Notes under the pieces: model-generated | What the model was told of the DNA's origin: nothing | Database searches by the model: none | What the model saw: only the letters and a program-made list of their open reading frames with translations | NCBI GenBank assembly: GCA_017460805.1 | Contig: JAFUAF010000036.1 | Location: 1-55,229, forward strand | Direction: 5' to 3' | DNA length: 55,229 bases | Source: Bacillota bacterium | Lineage (GTDB): Bacteria > Bacillota > Clostridia > Lachnospirales > CAG-274 | Program-made: the position numbers and the translations under genes | Shown: in pieces, positions 7,861-18,400 of the stretch | Numbering within the stretch: the first letter of the stretch is position 1 | Layout: every line of letters begins with the position of its first letter

Positions 7861-9378
7861 ATGAAAATTTCAAATAAACTTTGGCGTATGTTAGCACTTT
7901 TAACGGCGCTTACGCTTGCACTTATGTCGCTGTCCATACCTGTTATGGCCACAACATGGGGGCAGAGCGAGGGAACTTATGCCAACTGGACGGAGCTTGC
8001 CGAAAAAATGGAGGAAGTTCTGGAGGGCGTAAAACAGTATTACGCAGACGGCGATGCGGAAAACGCATTTGACCAGATGAACCGTACATACTACAGCTTT
8101 TATGAGGTAGAGGGCTTTGAAAAAAGTGCAAAATCCTATATAAAGGCTTCCAGAAAAACGGAAGTGGAGTTCCAGTTCTCCAAAATAAAATCGGCCATTA
8201 AAAAGGGAGAGCCGCAGGAGACTGTAAACGAATATGTTGACGGACTGGCTGCGATGCTCAAAGAGGATGCAAAGATACTGGATGTAAAATTCGGTTATGC
8301 AACAGAGGAGAGTGCAGATACATCAAACGAGAGCACCGACAATGCAAGCACGGCGGCTTCGTCGGGCGGACTTAATTCGGGCAGCAATTCGTTTGCTACC
8401 TTTCTTGCCTGCTTCGGCATAATTTTAAGAGAGGGTTTTGAAGCTATACTGGTAGTCGGCGCAATTATCGCCTATCTTGTAAAATCGGGCAATAAAGACA
8501 AACTTCGCGCCGTTTACTTAGGTTCGGTAATAGCTATATTCGCAAGTTTTGCAGCGGCAATGCTGCTTAATGCGCTTAAACTTGCAAACAGCGCAAATCA
8601 GGAGATAATCGAGGGTGTTACAGCGCTTATCGCTGTGCTTGTGCTGTTCTATGTATCAAACTGGATGGTGTCCAAGGCGGAAGCCGAGGCATGGACAAAA
8701 TATATCGAGGGTCAGGTTTCCGCATCGGTTGAAACGGGCAGCCTGTTTACACTCGGGTTTACAGCTTTTCTTGCGGTATTCCGTGAGGGCGCGGAGGTAA
8801 TACTTTTCTATCAGCCTTTACTTGCGGAAGGAAATCCTTCAATGGTCTGGGCGGGCTTTGCAACGGGCTGTGTGGTACTTGTGATCGTGTTCCTTGCAAT
8901 ACGCTTCTTAAGTATCAAACTTCCTATCAAGCCGTTCTTCCTGGGCACAAGCATATTGATGTTTATAATGAGTATTTCTTTCCTTGGCTCGGGTATAAAA
9001 GAACTTATCGAGGGCGACGTTATAATGATGACATCCCCCGACTGGCTTGCCGCAATAATACCGTCAAACGACCTGTTTGATGTGCTTGGCATCTACCCGT
9101 GCTTACAGACGCTTATACCGCAGTTTATACTGCTTACCATAACACTTCTTATCTTTGCTATGACAAAGTGGAAGAGAAACAGCAGGGTAGAAGCAGGTAT
9201 AATGGCTATCCTTTTCGGCGGTCTGGGCATACATAAATTCTATGTCGGCAAGTACGGCAAGGGTATTTTATACGCGGCACTTTGCTGGACATTCATACCC
9301 GCGATAATGGGTGTGGCGGAAGGTATACACTTCCTTTGTGAAAGTGATGAAGAGTTCCAAAAAGAACTTGTCATATAA
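7861..9378 (+). CDS. FTR1-family iron permease with a C-terminal TM2 domain
   Basis: A 505-residue protein. A signal peptide ends near VMA (about residue 26); an outer domain of about 140 residues follows (helical, like the N-terminal part of bacterial FTR1/EfeU-type proteins), then a Ser/Thr-rich linker, then the FTR1 membrane domain with both REGxE iron-passage motifs (REGFEAIL near 190, REGAEVILF near 307). After the seventh helix a TM2-like domain is fused (about 446-496: FGGLGIHKFYVGKYGKG, two helices). The start is the ATG at 7861 behind GGAGGCGTACA. It heads a seven-gene operon whose order resembles the Campylobacter jejuni p19 locus (FTR1, P19, DUF2318-like, FtsX permeases, ATPase). 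The permease probably imports iron delivered by P19; the role of TM2 is unknown. Confidence 0.9.
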   Translation: MKISNKLWRMLALLTALTLALMSLSIPVMATTWGQSEGTYANWTELAEKMEEVLEGVKQYYADGDAENAFDQMNRTYYSFYEVEGFEKSAKSYIKASRKTEVEFQFSKIKSAIKKGEPQETVNEYVDGLAAMLKEDAKILDVKFGYATEESADTSNESTDNASTAASSGGLNSGSNSFATFLACFGIILREGFEAILVVGAIIAYLVKSGNKDKLRAVYLGSVIAIFASFAAAMLLNALKLANSANQEIIEGVTALIAVLVLFYVSNWMVSKAEAEAWTKYIEGQVSASVETGSLFTLGFTAFLAVFREGAEVILFYQPLLAEGNPSMVWAGFATGCVVLVIVFLAIRFLSIKLPIKPFFLGTSILMFIMSISFLGSGIKELIEGDVIMMTSPDWLAAIIPSNDLFDVLGIYPCLQTLIPQFILLTITLLIFAMTKWKRNSRVEAGIMAILFGGLGIHKFYVGKYGKGILYAALCWTFIPAIMGVAEGIHFLCESDEEFQKELVI

Positions 9379-9415
9379 AAAGTTAATCATAAAAAGAATT
9401 TTAAGGAGGAAAATC

Positions 9416-10099
9416 ATGAAATTCAAGAAGTTTTCAACATTAATTGCAGCTTCCGCAATCGTTGCTGCTGCTGCACTTTCGGGCTGCGGTTCTTCAAGTG
9501 AAGCACCCGCAACAAGCGAAGCACCCGCTGCAAGCACTACAGAGGAAACACCCGCTGCAGAAGCAGGTGAAACAGCAGACAAGGCTGCCGAAGCACAGGT
9601 AGCACCCGGTGATGCAGGCTTTACAGAGATCGCTATCGGCGAAGAGCAGGAACTTGCTGATGCACATATCAATGTTGCAGCTGTATACTTCCAGGCTGTT
9701 GATATGATCCCCGCAGACCAGATGCCTGCAAGCGAGGCTGATATCCACCTTGAGGCAGATATCTCCACTATTGATGACTACTATGGTTTTGGCGAGGGTG
9801 CTTGGGTACCTTACCTTACAGTTGATTACGATGTAAAGGATGCAAGCGGCGCAAGCGTTGTAAGCGGTACATTCATGCCTATGAACGCTGATGACGGTCC
9901 TCACTACGGCGATAATATCAAGATGCCCGGCGAAGGTGCTTACACACTTGAACTTACTATCCACAGCCCCGCAGAAAACGGTTATCTTCTTCACTCCGAC
10001 TCCGAAACAGGTGTTGATGCAGGTAAGGATGGCGTTGGCCTTTGGAGCGATCCTGTAAAGGTTACATATGACTGGGATTATGTACCTCTTGCAGAATAA
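9416..10099 (+). CDS. P19/Tp34-family iron-binding lipoprotein
   Basis: A 227-residue lipoprotein with lipobox LSGC (Cys24), a low-complexity Ala/Ser/Glu/Pro linker, then an immunoglobulin-like P19 domain. Likely metal ligands are the His and Glu in DIHLEADI and the Met/His in GTFMPMNADDGPHYGDNIKMP and ELTIHSP; in C. jejuni P19 equivalent His, Met and Glu residues bind Cu and Fe. It would catch iron at the membrane surface and pass it to FTR1. The start is the ATG at 9416 behind AAGGAGGAAAATC. Codons lean to GCT, GGT and GTT more than in the neighbours, consistent with high expression, and stem-loops follow the gene. Confidence 0.9.
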   Translation: MKFKKFSTLIAASAIVAAAALSGCGSSSEAPATSEAPAASTTEETPAAEAGETADKAAEAQVAPGDAGFTEIAIGEEQELADAHINVAAVYFQAVDMIPADQMPASEADIHLEADISTIDDYYGFGEGAWVPYLTVDYDVKDASGASVVSGTFMPMNADDGPHYGDNIKMPGEGAYTLELTIHSPAENGYLLHSDSETGVDAGKDGVGLWSDPVKVTYDWDYVPLAE

Positions 10100-10109
10100 A
10101 AAATTTTTT

Positions 10110-10212
10110 CATGCATTATAAGTGATTTTTTAATCACATCATTATAATGAGATTTCCCTGAGAATGCGTCGTTTTCTGCCCGCTTATGCGGGTTTTGAGA
10201 CGGCGCAATTCT
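10110..10212 (+). other. two stem-loops in the gap after the P19 gene
   Basis: In the 180-bp gap between the P19 and DUF2318 genes, CATTATAAGTGATT pairs with AATCAC plus TTATAATG (near 10112-10149), and CCCGC-ttat-GCGGG sits inside CGTC/GACG arms (about 10167-10203). The second is followed by TTTTGAG. They could stabilise the P19 mRNA or partly terminate, giving more P19 than downstream proteins. Confidence 0.5.
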
Positions 10213-10279
10213 TGCGTTATAAAAAAATTTCGATTTTGCGGTATTTTGACGGATACCGGATCATTTTGGAGGTAGGTCC

Positions 10280-11563
10280 ATGCTAAAATATCTTATACAG
10301 ATAACACAGGATCTTTTTGTGCCGGGCTCTTTACTGGCGCTGCTTTATGCGTACACCAACGCAGACGGCAGAAAAAAACGGCATATACTTGACCTCGGTG
10401 CCGTACTTTTTGTAATTGCGGCCGCGGTCATGGCATATTTAAAACAGACAACAAACAAGATAAATTCCGAGATGTGGAGTGTCCGCATACTTGTGCTTTC
10501 ACTTGTTTCACTTATATTATTTTATATTTTTTCGGTAAGACCCATACAAAAAGCCACAAAAGGCATAGCCGCGGAAGTATGCGGTGCGGTGCTTATCTTC
10601 GGTATTTTTATGGAGGTACTGCCGACGGTCATGCTCTATCCCTGGGGCTTTATCCAGATAGACGAAAGTGTTCTTTCGACCGAGTTTATTTTTAAAGCTA
10701 TCGGCTTTGCCTTTGGCCTGATACTGATAATTGTTGCAGGGCTTGCGCTCAACAGGGGCGCTGCGGCTTCGGGCGAAAAGGTAACGGCTTTTGTACTGAA
10801 AATGTTGCTTCTTGTAAACGGGATAAGACAGTCGGGCAGACTTTTGACATTGTTAAAAGTGCGTGTGCGCTCGGGTCATTTAAAAGGCCCTCTTGCGGCA
10901 AGTATTTCAAGTTTTTCCGCAAAGCCCGCTATGCGTGTGTTCACGCAGTTCGTGTCCAACAAGTCTATGTATTTTGTGTATGCGGCGGCTTTGATAGTGC
11001 TTGTTGTGCCCGCAATTATTTGGTCACGCAGCTTTAAAGTCAATGAGCCTTACGAAAACCCCGCTCAGCACCGCAAAATACGTGCTAAATGGCGTGACAG
11101 AAGACGCTGGGCGACAACAGCCGTTATATGCTGTATTTTAAGTGTTTTGAATTTAAGCGTTGTAAAGGCATATAACGAAAAAGAGGCGGAGATAACACCC
11201 GCCGAGGAATGTGAGATCAGGGATAACAAAATGTATGTTTCGCTTGAACAGGTGGCGGACGGACATCTTCACCGCTTTGCTCATATTTCCGACAACAATG
11301 TAGAAATTCGTTTTATCGTGATAAAGAAACCCAATTCAAGTGCCTACGGCATAGGCCTTGATGCCTGTGATATCTGCGGAAAAACGGGTTATTACGAACG
11401 CGGCGATCAGGTGGTATGCAACCGCTGTGACGTTGTTATGAATGTCAATACCATTGGTTTTAAGGGCGGCTGCAACCCCATACCTATAGATTATAAAATA
11501 GAAAACGGCTATATTATTGTGCCGATAGACGTGCTTTTGGAGCATGAGAAAGAATTTAGGTAA
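10280..11563 (+). CDS. DUF2318-domain membrane protein of the FTR1-P19 system
   Basis: A 427-residue protein with about seven to eight membrane helices in the first 290 residues and a C-terminal extracytoplasmic DUF2318 domain. The latter has the conserved features: a His-rich start (DGHLHRFAH), the pair of CxxC motifs DACDICGKTGYY and CNRCDVVMN, and the GGCNPIPI segment. The family is called Fe-S- or metal-binding and occurs with FTR1 and P19 in iron clusters; I infer a redox or metal-transfer step before permeation. The ribosome binding site (TTTTGGAGGTAGGTCC) is strong and the next gene starts 12 bp downstream. Confidence 0.88.
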   Translation: MLKYLIQITQDLFVPGSLLALLYAYTNADGRKKRHILDLGAVLFVIAAAVMAYLKQTTNKINSEMWSVRILVLSLVSLILFYIFSVRPIQKATKGIAAEVCGAVLIFGIFMEVLPTVMLYPWGFIQIDESVLSTEFIFKAIGFAFGLILIIVAGLALNRGAAASGEKVTAFVLKMLLLVNGIRQSGRLLTLLKVRVRSGHLKGPLAASISSFSAKPAMRVFTQFVSNKSMYFVYAAALIVLVVPAIIWSRSFKVNEPYENPAQHRKIRAKWRDRRRWATTAVICCILSVLNLSVVKAYNEKEAEITPAEECEIRDNKMYVSLEQVADGHLHRFAHISDNNVEIRFIVIKKPNSSAYGIGLDACDICGKTGYYERGDQVVCNRCDVVMNVNTIGFKGGCNPIPIDYKIENGYIIVPIDVLLEHEKEFR

Positions 11564-11574
11564 GGAGGCAGCGT

Positions 11575-12861
11575 ATGTTTTTAAGAATGATAGGCAGGGC
11601 GCTTTTCAGACAGAAAGGCAAAATGCTGATGATAGCTTTTACGATCGCGCTTGGTGCTTCACTTGCGACTGCCATGCTCAATGTAATGATGGATGTCGGC
11701 GACAAGGTCAATCAGGAACTTAAGACCTACGGCGCAAATATAACCGTTGTGCCGAAACAGGCTTCTGTTTTGAATGAGATATACGGTCTTGACGAGAGCG
11801 AGGAATCGGGCGCATACCTTAAAGAGAATGAACTCGGCAAGATAAAAACGATATTCTGGGCTTTTAATATAGTGGATTTTGCGCCTTTTATAGATACGCA
11901 TATCGATCTGGAAAGCGGCAGTAGTGCAAGACTTGTCGGCACATGGTTCAATCACCACATGGAACTTCCGACAGGCGAAAAACTTAATGCGGGAGTTACA
12001 AATCTGCGCAGCTGGTGGGAGATAACCGACGGCAGATGGATAGACGAGCAGGCGGGTGACAAAAAAGCCGCTATGGTCGGCGCGGCAGTAGCTCAGCGTG
12101 AGAATATCAAGGCGGGCGATAGCATAAAAGTAAAGACGGAACACGGCAGCGAGACCCTTGTTGTTACGGGTGTTTTTGATGCGGGCGGCGATGAGGATGA
12201 AAATATCTATGCGCCGATAGATGTGGTACAGCGCCTTTCCGATACCGACGGGCTTTTGACAAGTATAGAAGTCAGCGCACTTACGACCCCCGATAATGAT
12301 CTTGCAAGAAAGGCCGCCAAAGACCCGAAATCACTTGGTGCGGCAGACTATGAGACCTGGTACTGCACGGCTTATGTAAGCTCTATCTGCTATCAGATAC
12401 AGGAGGTCATCACAAATTCTGTTGCCGCTCCCGTAAGACAGGTGGCGGAGTCCGAGGGTGCTATCCTTGAAAAAACTCAGCTTTTGATGATACTTATAAC
12501 ACTTTTAAGTCTGCTTGGCTCGGCGCTTGGCATATCAAACCTTGTTACGGCTTCCGTTATGGAAAGAAGCAGCGAGATAGGCCTTTTAAAGGCGGTCGGC
12601 GCACATGACGGCGCAATAAGCGCACTTGTTCTGACAGAAATAATTTTAACGGCGATAATAGGCGGTCTTGTCGGTTATTTTGCGGGCTTTGGCTTTGCAC
12701 AGATAATCGGCCATACGGTATTCGGCTCTTCAATAGAAATGAAGCCCATCGTTATCCCGATAGTCGCTCTGCTTGTTATTGCCGTTACATTGGCGGGCAG
12801 TATACCTGCAATAAGAATGTTATTGAGGTTAAGACCCGCGGAAGTTCTGCACGGCAGATAG
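11575..12861 (+). CDS. FtsX-type ABC permease, first of a pair in the iron operon
   Basis: A 428-residue permease: one N-terminal helix (MLMIAFTIALGASLATAML), an outer MacB_PCD-like domain (about 45-290), then three C-terminal helices (LLMILITLLSLLGSALGISN, LVLTEIILTAIIGGLVGYF, PIVIPIVALLVIAVTLAGSI). The cytoplasmic segment MERSSEIGLLKAVGA is the FtsX-family coupling motif. The gene is preceded by AAGGAGGCAGCGT. The equivalent pair in the C. jejuni p19 locus is Cj1661/Cj1662. It forms a complex with the next permease and the ATPase; what it moves or energises in this system is not known. Confidence 0.88.
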   Translation: MFLRMIGRALFRQKGKMLMIAFTIALGASLATAMLNVMMDVGDKVNQELKTYGANITVVPKQASVLNEIYGLDESEESGAYLKENELGKIKTIFWAFNIVDFAPFIDTHIDLESGSSARLVGTWFNHHMELPTGEKLNAGVTNLRSWWEITDGRWIDEQAGDKKAAMVGAAVAQRENIKAGDSIKVKTEHGSETLVVTGVFDAGGDEDENIYAPIDVVQRLSDTDGLLTSIEVSALTTPDNDLARKAAKDPKSLGAADYETWYCTAYVSSICYQIQEVITNSVAAPVRQVAESEGAILEKTQLLMILITLLSLLGSALGISNLVTASVMERSSEIGLLKAVGAHDGAISALVLTEIILTAIIGGLVGYFAGFGFAQIIGHTVFGSSIEMKPIVIPIVALLVIAVTLAGSIPAIRMLLRLRPAEVLHGR

Positions 12862-12874
12862 GAAAGGACGAACC

Positions 12875-14023
12875 ATGAAAAAACAAAAAATGTTTCTGCG
12901 AATGATAACAGCCTCGCTTATAAGGCGGCGCTCGCGAATGCTTGTGGCGCTGCTTGCCATTGCGATAGGCGCGACTATCCTTTCGGGGCTTGTGACTATT
13001 TATTATGACGTACCGCGGCAGATGGGCGCACAGTTCAGAAACTACGGCGCAAATATGCTGCTTATGCCCGCTTCTGCCGATGCCGATTTTAATGAAGAAG
13101 CGATAGAGCAGGCAAAAAGTGCGGTCAATAAAGACCTGCTTGTGGGCGCTGCGCCCTACAGATACGAATCCGTTACCATAAACGACCAGCCCGTTATTGC
13201 GGCGGCTACAAATATGGACGGGGCAAAGGCGGCAAGCCCTTATTGGTATGTAAACGGGGCATGGCCGACCCAAAACGGCGAAGCAATGGTCGGCAAAAGT
13301 CTTGCGGCTGTGCTTGGCGTAAAAGAGGGCGGTACGGTATCGGTCATCTATAAAGAAGAGGATGCCAAAGAGGACGATAAGGGTAAAACCGCCGATTTTA
13401 CAGTTACCGGCATACTTGAAACGGGCGGAACGGAAGAGGATTATATTTTTATCTCACTTGAAGATATGTCGGCTTTAACGGGTTTCGGCGGCAGACTGGA
13501 TGTTGCGGAACTCAGTATATCGGCATCAAAAGACGAGTTACAGGCTATTGCGGACAAAATTTCGACAGTTTCCCCCGCGGTCTCCGCAAGGCTTGTAAAG
13601 CGCGTTACACAGTCCGAAACAACTGTGCTTACAAAATTACAGGCATTGGTATTTCTTGTAACAAGTGTAGTGCTTTTGCTTACGATGATATGTGTTGCGA
13701 CCACCATGATGGCTGTTGTGGCGGAAAGACGCAAGGAAATCGGTCTGCGCAAGGCGCTTGGTGCATCAAATGCGGGCATTATAGGCGAATTTATGGGCGA
13801 AGGTCTGCTTTTGGGCGGCTTTGGCGGTCTTTTGGGCGCGGGCTTCGGCTTTGCTTTTGCACAAGCTGTCAGCATGAATGTATTTAATAGTTCCATAAGT
13901 TTCAGATTTATCATACTTCCGCTTACGGTTCTTGTTTCCGTGGCGGTAACGGGTCTTGCGTGTCTGCTGCCCGTAAGGAGTGCAACGGACGTTGACCCCG
14001 CATTGGTATTGAAAGGAGAATAA
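12875..14023 (+). CDS. FtsX-type ABC permease, second of a pair in the iron operon
   Basis: A 382-residue permease with the same design as its upstream neighbour: first helix [19 protein letters not shown], outer domain (about 45-245), three C-terminal helices, and the coupling segment [18 protein letters not shown]. The neighbours are 13 bp upstream and 2 bp downstream, so translation of the three ABC genes is probably coupled. Likely paralogue of the first permease, forming a heterodimer. Confidence 0.88.
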   Translation: MKKQKMFLRMITASLIRRRSRMLVALLAIAIGATILSGLVTIYYDVPRQMGAQFRNYGANMLLMPASADADFNEEAIEQAKSAVNKDLLVGAAPYRYESVTINDQPVIAAATNMDGAKAASPYWYVNGAWPTQNGEAMVGKSLAAVLGVKEGGTVSVIYKEEDAKEDDKGKTADFTVTGILETGGTEEDYIFISLEDMSALTGFGGRLDVAELSISASKDELQAIADKISTVSPAVSARLVKRVTQSETTVLTKLQALVFLVTSVVLLLTMICVATTMMAVVAERRKEIGLRKALGASNAGIIGEFMGEGLLLGGFGGLLGAGFGFAFAQAVSMNVFNSSISFRFIILPLTVLVSVAVTGLACLLPVRSATDVDPALVLKGE

Positions 14024-14025
14024 AA

Positions 14026-14700
14026 ATGAGCCTGCTTGAACTTAAAAATATTTCTAAAATATACGGTGACCTTAAGGCTTTGGACGATGTCAGTTTTAAG
14101 GTGGAAAAGGGCGATTGGGTGGCTATTATGGGTCCGTCGGGCTCGGGCAAGAGTACGATGATGAATATAGTCGGCTGTATGGATAAACCGTCGCTTGGAC
14201 AGGTGTTGCTTGACGGCGCGGACATCTCAAAGGAAAGCGATAAAAGCCTTACAAACATAAGGCGCGACAAGATAGGTCTTATTTTTCAGCAGTTCCACCT
14301 GGTGAATTATCTTACGGCGGTGGAAAATGTTATGGTGTCGCAGTACTACCATAGTATGCCCGATGAAAAAGAGGCGCTTGCGGCATTGGAAAGGGTAGGG
14401 CTGAAAGACAGGGCAAAGCATCTGCCAAGTCAGCTTTCGGGCGGCGAGCAGCAGCGTGTCTGCATAGCCCGCGCGCTTATAAACTATCCCGAGATAGTGC
14501 TTGCAGACGAGCCTACGGGTAATCTTGACGAGGCGAATGAAAATATCGTTATCGACATTTTTAAACAGCTTCACCGCGAGGGTACTACACTGATTGTTGT
14601 TACCCATGACCCCGAGGTAGCAGAGGTGGCACAGCGCACCCTTGTACTGGAACACGGCAGACTTGCCAAAGAAATAGTCAACCCGAATTTTAAAGACTGA
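14026..14700 (+). CDS. ABC transporter ATP-binding protein of the iron operon
   Basis: A 224-residue ATPase of the MacB/LolD/FtsE group with Walker [11 protein letters not shown]-loop FQQFHL, signature [16 protein letters not shown], Walker [12 protein letters not shown] and H-loop VVTHD. It starts 2 bp after the second permease and is followed 14 bp later by the FMN-binding lipoprotein. It powers the FtsX permease pair. Confidence 0.9.
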   Translation: MSLLELKNISKIYGDLKALDDVSFKVEKGDWVAIMGPSGSGKSTMMNIVGCMDKPSLGQVLLDGADISKESDKSLTNIRRDKIGLIFQQFHLVNYLTAVENVMVSQYYHSMPDEKEALAALERVGLKDRAKHLPSQLSGGEQQRVCIARALINYPEIVLADEPTGNLDEANENIVIDIFKQLHREGTTLIVVTHDPEVAEVAQRTLVLEHGRLAKEIVNPNFKD

Positions 14701-14714
14701 TTGGAGTAATTGAT

Positions 14715-15092
14715 ATGAAGAAATTTTTAGCTTTGGTTTTCTGTACCGCTGTTCTTGCGGGATGCTCAGGCGGCGGATACAAGGACGGTACATACACGGG
14801 ACAGAGTGCCCCCGATGAGGACGGCGAGTATTCGACCGTGACCATAACCGTGCAGGATAATGTTATAACCGCCTGCGATTTCAAGACCTTTGAGTCAAAC
14901 GGCGAGGAAAAGGGCGAGGAATATGCACAGAGCGCACCCGAAGCGGCTGTTGCGGTAGATTCCGTACCCGAATACGCAAAGGCACTTGTGGCGGCGGGAG
15001 ATATTGCCGAGGTAGACGCCATATCGGGTGCTACCGAGAATTATAATCAGCTTAACGAGGCGGTTTACGACGCACTCGGAAAGGCACAGTAA
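14715..15092 (+). CDS. FMN-binding domain lipoprotein
   Basis: A 125-residue lipoprotein: lipobox LAGC (Cys17) and a small FMN_bind domain starting at YKDGTYTGQS and ending in DAISGATENYNQLNEAVYDAL. DAISGAT (101-107) matches the flavinylation motif Dgx(S/T)GA(T/S) modified by ApbE-type transferases, with Thr107 the expected acceptor. A membrane-anchored flavoprotein at the end of an iron operon suggests electron transfer to or from iron outside the cell, with the DUF2318 protein a possible partner. No apbE gene is present in the window, so the transferase must be encoded elsewhere. Confidence 0.85.
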   Translation: MKKFLALVFCTAVLAGCSGGGYKDGTYTGQSAPDEDGEYSTVTITVQDNVITACDFKTFESNGEEKGEEYAQSAPEAAVAVDSVPEYAKALVAAGDIAEVDAISGATENYNQLNEAVYDALGKAQ

Positions 15093-15133
15093 AAGTATCG
15101 CAAAGGGTAAACAAGATGATAAGGGGATAAAAC

Positions 15134-15180
15134 AAAAGGGAATGACGCACTTGTATATGGTGCTTCATTCCCTTTTTGTG
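15134..15180 (+). terminator. terminator of the iron-uptake operon
   Basis: AAAAGGGAATGA (15134-15145) pairs with TCATTCCCTTTT (15165-15176), with GCAC/GTGC extending the stem inwards, followed by TTTTTGTG. Confidence 0.8.
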
Positions 15181-15460
15181 TGGTGGTTTATTTGCAGGGG
15201 CGCTGCCCCTGCACCCCGCCCACTTTTCAAAAAAGTGGGTCCAAACATATTACGCGAACAAAGGTCAACTAAATTTGAAGTTATACTCCGCGGCTGTATT
15301 TAAGTGCTGCAAATGTACATTTGCAGCGGGTTTTAGATGTGCCGCGGTGTCAATGTATGAATTGAATATAAATATATTCGCGAATATGTTTTCCCTCGCT
15401 TTTCTAAAAAGCGAGCGGGGGTGCAGGGGCAGAGCCCCCGCATACGCCAGCCACTAAATT
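15181..15460. repeat. palindromic MITE-like element
   Basis: A 280-bp non-coding block built of inverted repeats. The left end has GCAGGGGC-gct-GCCCCTGC (15194-15212) and CCCACTTTT-caa-AAAAGTGGG (15219-15239). The right end mirrors this order with CTCGCTTTT-cta-AAAAGCGAG (15395-15415) and GCAGGGGC-agag-GCCCCCGC (15423-15441). Outer ends TGGTGG and CCAGCCACTA are roughly complementary. In the middle are a perfect 22-bp palindrome (15306-15327) inside CCGCGGC/GCCGCGG arms and ATATTCGCGAATAT. No ORF is present. This arrangement is typical of a non-autonomous mobile repeat. Confidence 0.6.
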
Positions 15461-15484
15461 TCAATTCCAATACAACAGCCCGTT

Positions 15485-18400
15485 TTATCGGCTGTTTAAA
15501 ATTGCAATTACATCAAGCATATCGTACTTGTTGTCCGAGTTGACATCGGCGCGCCTTATCTGTGCGGAATCAAAGTTATATGCCCCGCTGAGATATTTCA
15601 AATAAAGCTTTGCATCGGCATCATTGACTATATCGTCCAGATTAACATCGCCTATTATAATATCATCGGTAATGGTAAAATAGCAATACGCAAAAAGCGA
15701 ACCGATATTTGCATTTTCGTTATTGGTCACGGTCAAATGATCCGTTTCCATTGCCTTTACGTCATCCGCAAAATAGATCTTACCGCCCGACTCATTGGTA
15801 TAACTGCTTTCCAGACGAAACCATACATAATACCTGTATGTCTCGCCCGGCTCGTAGGTTTCAAAGTCCTCTGTTTTGTCGTTTGAAATATCCCCGTCAA
15901 CGGTGGACTTATCCGTAATGTGAACTACATTGTCGCCTACCATAAAGATGCCGTCTGTAGCTATGTCGGTATCGAGCAGATAGTATTCGCTGTTGCTTGC
16001 CTTCTTATCCTGACCCGCTTTGGGTATGTCAACGGAATAGACCACCTTGTTCAGATAATCGTCTTTGGGGTCTGTTATAAGTCCCGTCGAATCGAGGTTT
16101 ATACTAAGCTTGTCCTCATATTTTATACCCTCCGACAGCGGTGCCGTTTCGGCAAAATAATTTCTTGTGCTGTATACTTGGTTATAGTATTCTTTGCCGT
16201 TTACGCTGATGATAAATCTGTTTGTATCTATATCATAATATGTGTTGGAGCCGACATCTATATTAACGGGATAGCATACACCCGCCTTTGGATATATGTT
16301 CAATACGGGGGAATATTCCAGATCGCCGACAAAGGTATCCGCCGTATATTCAACTGTGCTGCTGCCCGAGCGGTTTTTGGCTTCCCATGAAAGCTCGGCA
16401 AGAAATTCATTGTCTTCATACACTTTGCCGCGGTGAACAGTACCGCCCGCTTTTACATCAAGCCAATCCTCGTATACGGGAATGTCATACTTTGTTTTAG
16501 GCACATATACGGTCGTTTTCGCTTCCGCATTGCCATATCCTGCGGTAACGGCCGCAGAACCCGATTTCTTGCCGTAAAGATTGCCGTAATCATCCGTTTG
16601 AACAATACTTTCGTTTGAAGACTCATAAAATATTTCATCGTCATTACTGTCTACACTGTTTTCGGGTAAAAATTCGGGATAAATACGGGTGGGTTTTTCT
16701 CCGAGTTCATTGTAAAGCACCACAAACTTATCGGTTATATCAAGACTGTTTCCGCTGCTGTCGCTATAGAAGCTTGGGTCAAGATGAAGTTTCGCACCCG
16801 TCGGATAACGGGTAACATATATGCTTACGGGTGCAGATGTTGCACTTTGACCGTAGTTGTCGTAAACGGTACAGGATATCTGATATGTACCTTCCAGAAT
16901 ATCCGATTTATAATTTGTTTTACCGAGTATGGCATCAAATGTCATGGTTTTTGTCGTACCCGATTTGTTGATGGCACCGCTGTAGCCTTCGGGATAACTT
17001 ACAAGATGCCATTTGCAGCGTTCAAAAGCACCCCAAGAGCCCTGCATACTGCTTATGGTTATTGTCGGGGTCGTACTGCTGTTATCCTCTATAGTGCAGT
17101 AAGAGGAAGAACGTGATAACACGACTGTGCGGCTGCCTTCTTTTATGCCGAGATATACGCTTTGTTTGCCGAAATGATCTACGCCGTCAACAGTATAGCC
17201 AAGGCTGTACCAACCAAACGAATCGCTGCTTGTAAGCGCGACAGGCCAGGTTTTCTTACCTGCCGAACTGCTTATTTTTACACCGTCCTTTGCCCAGAAA
17301 ATATTTGTTGTATTGTTTGCGTTGCTGTTAAGTGTAACGGTCTTGCTTGTTGCATCCGCATCTATAAGCACACGGCTTGAACTGTCCATAGCGGGGCTTG
17401 TTGTGATCGTTGGGTAATAGATCACCTTATCCGTATATGAAGCCGTTTTTGATTTGCCGTCTTTATAGGCCGTCAGCGAATAAGTGACATTGCTTTCGCC
17501 GTGGCGAAAATCAAAAGCCTCCATCTGTGCTAAATTGCCGTATTTAAAGGTGCTGTAAGCCGATGCTCCGCTTGCATTCGTATACGCAAATTTGCCCTCG
17601 AAGTCATCTATTATATTTAATTGTTTTTGATTATTTATAAATTTTGACTCGCCGTCCTTTGTGCCGTAAATACGCATACGTCCGCTGTCATCGGTCTCGT
17701 ATTTAAAACCAAGATCGTAATCGGGTATGGGCATGGCAGGCGTTATTGTCAATTTTATCGGCATGGAAGCCGAAAAAACGCCGTCAAAAGTGTTTTGATT
17801 TGACCATCTTTCATGTGAATAAAGCCTTACATAATAGGTCTTTCCCTCCTGAAGATCTGCCAAAGCATCAGCAGGGATCTTTGAAAGATCGACCATGTCC
17901 CAGTCGGAGAACGTATTGTCAGAAGTAAGATAGTTTTGGGTTCCTGTACTGAAATCGGTAAGTGTCTTATTTACACCCTTACCGTTTGGTGTTTCGGAAA
18001 TGGTCACCGTGTTTTCGGGATAGGTGTGAAGCTTTATTTTATCTATATTCCTGACAAGGGGGAAATAAGGCTTGTCAATGATGCCAAAAGATAAAGAAGC
18101 TTTTTTATCCCAGTTGAATTTTAATTCCTGCGTACCCGTGTAACTGACCGCTTGGGCATCGTTTATCGTTTTGTAATACACTCCGTAAGCCGATCTGTTT
18201 AACGGCATAACAGTAACGTTTTTATGGTCCGCATCCGCAGCACCCTGCTCGCGTTCGTCTTGGGTCATTGTTTTGCCGTCAAGCAGATATTTTACATTGA
18301 CCATATCACGAGAGGTCTCGCGTGCGGGTATGCCGATATTTCCGTATGAACTGCCGACACTATACCACGATCTGTCTTCTGCTCCCATAGATGACATTTC

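Noticed and set aside
14715..15092. Loss of the flavinylation acceptor in the FMN-binding lipoprotein (SGATEN instead of SGATxT)
   Set aside because: The modified residue in the Dgx(S/T)GA(T/S) motif is the threonine of SGAT itself, Thr107, which is present.
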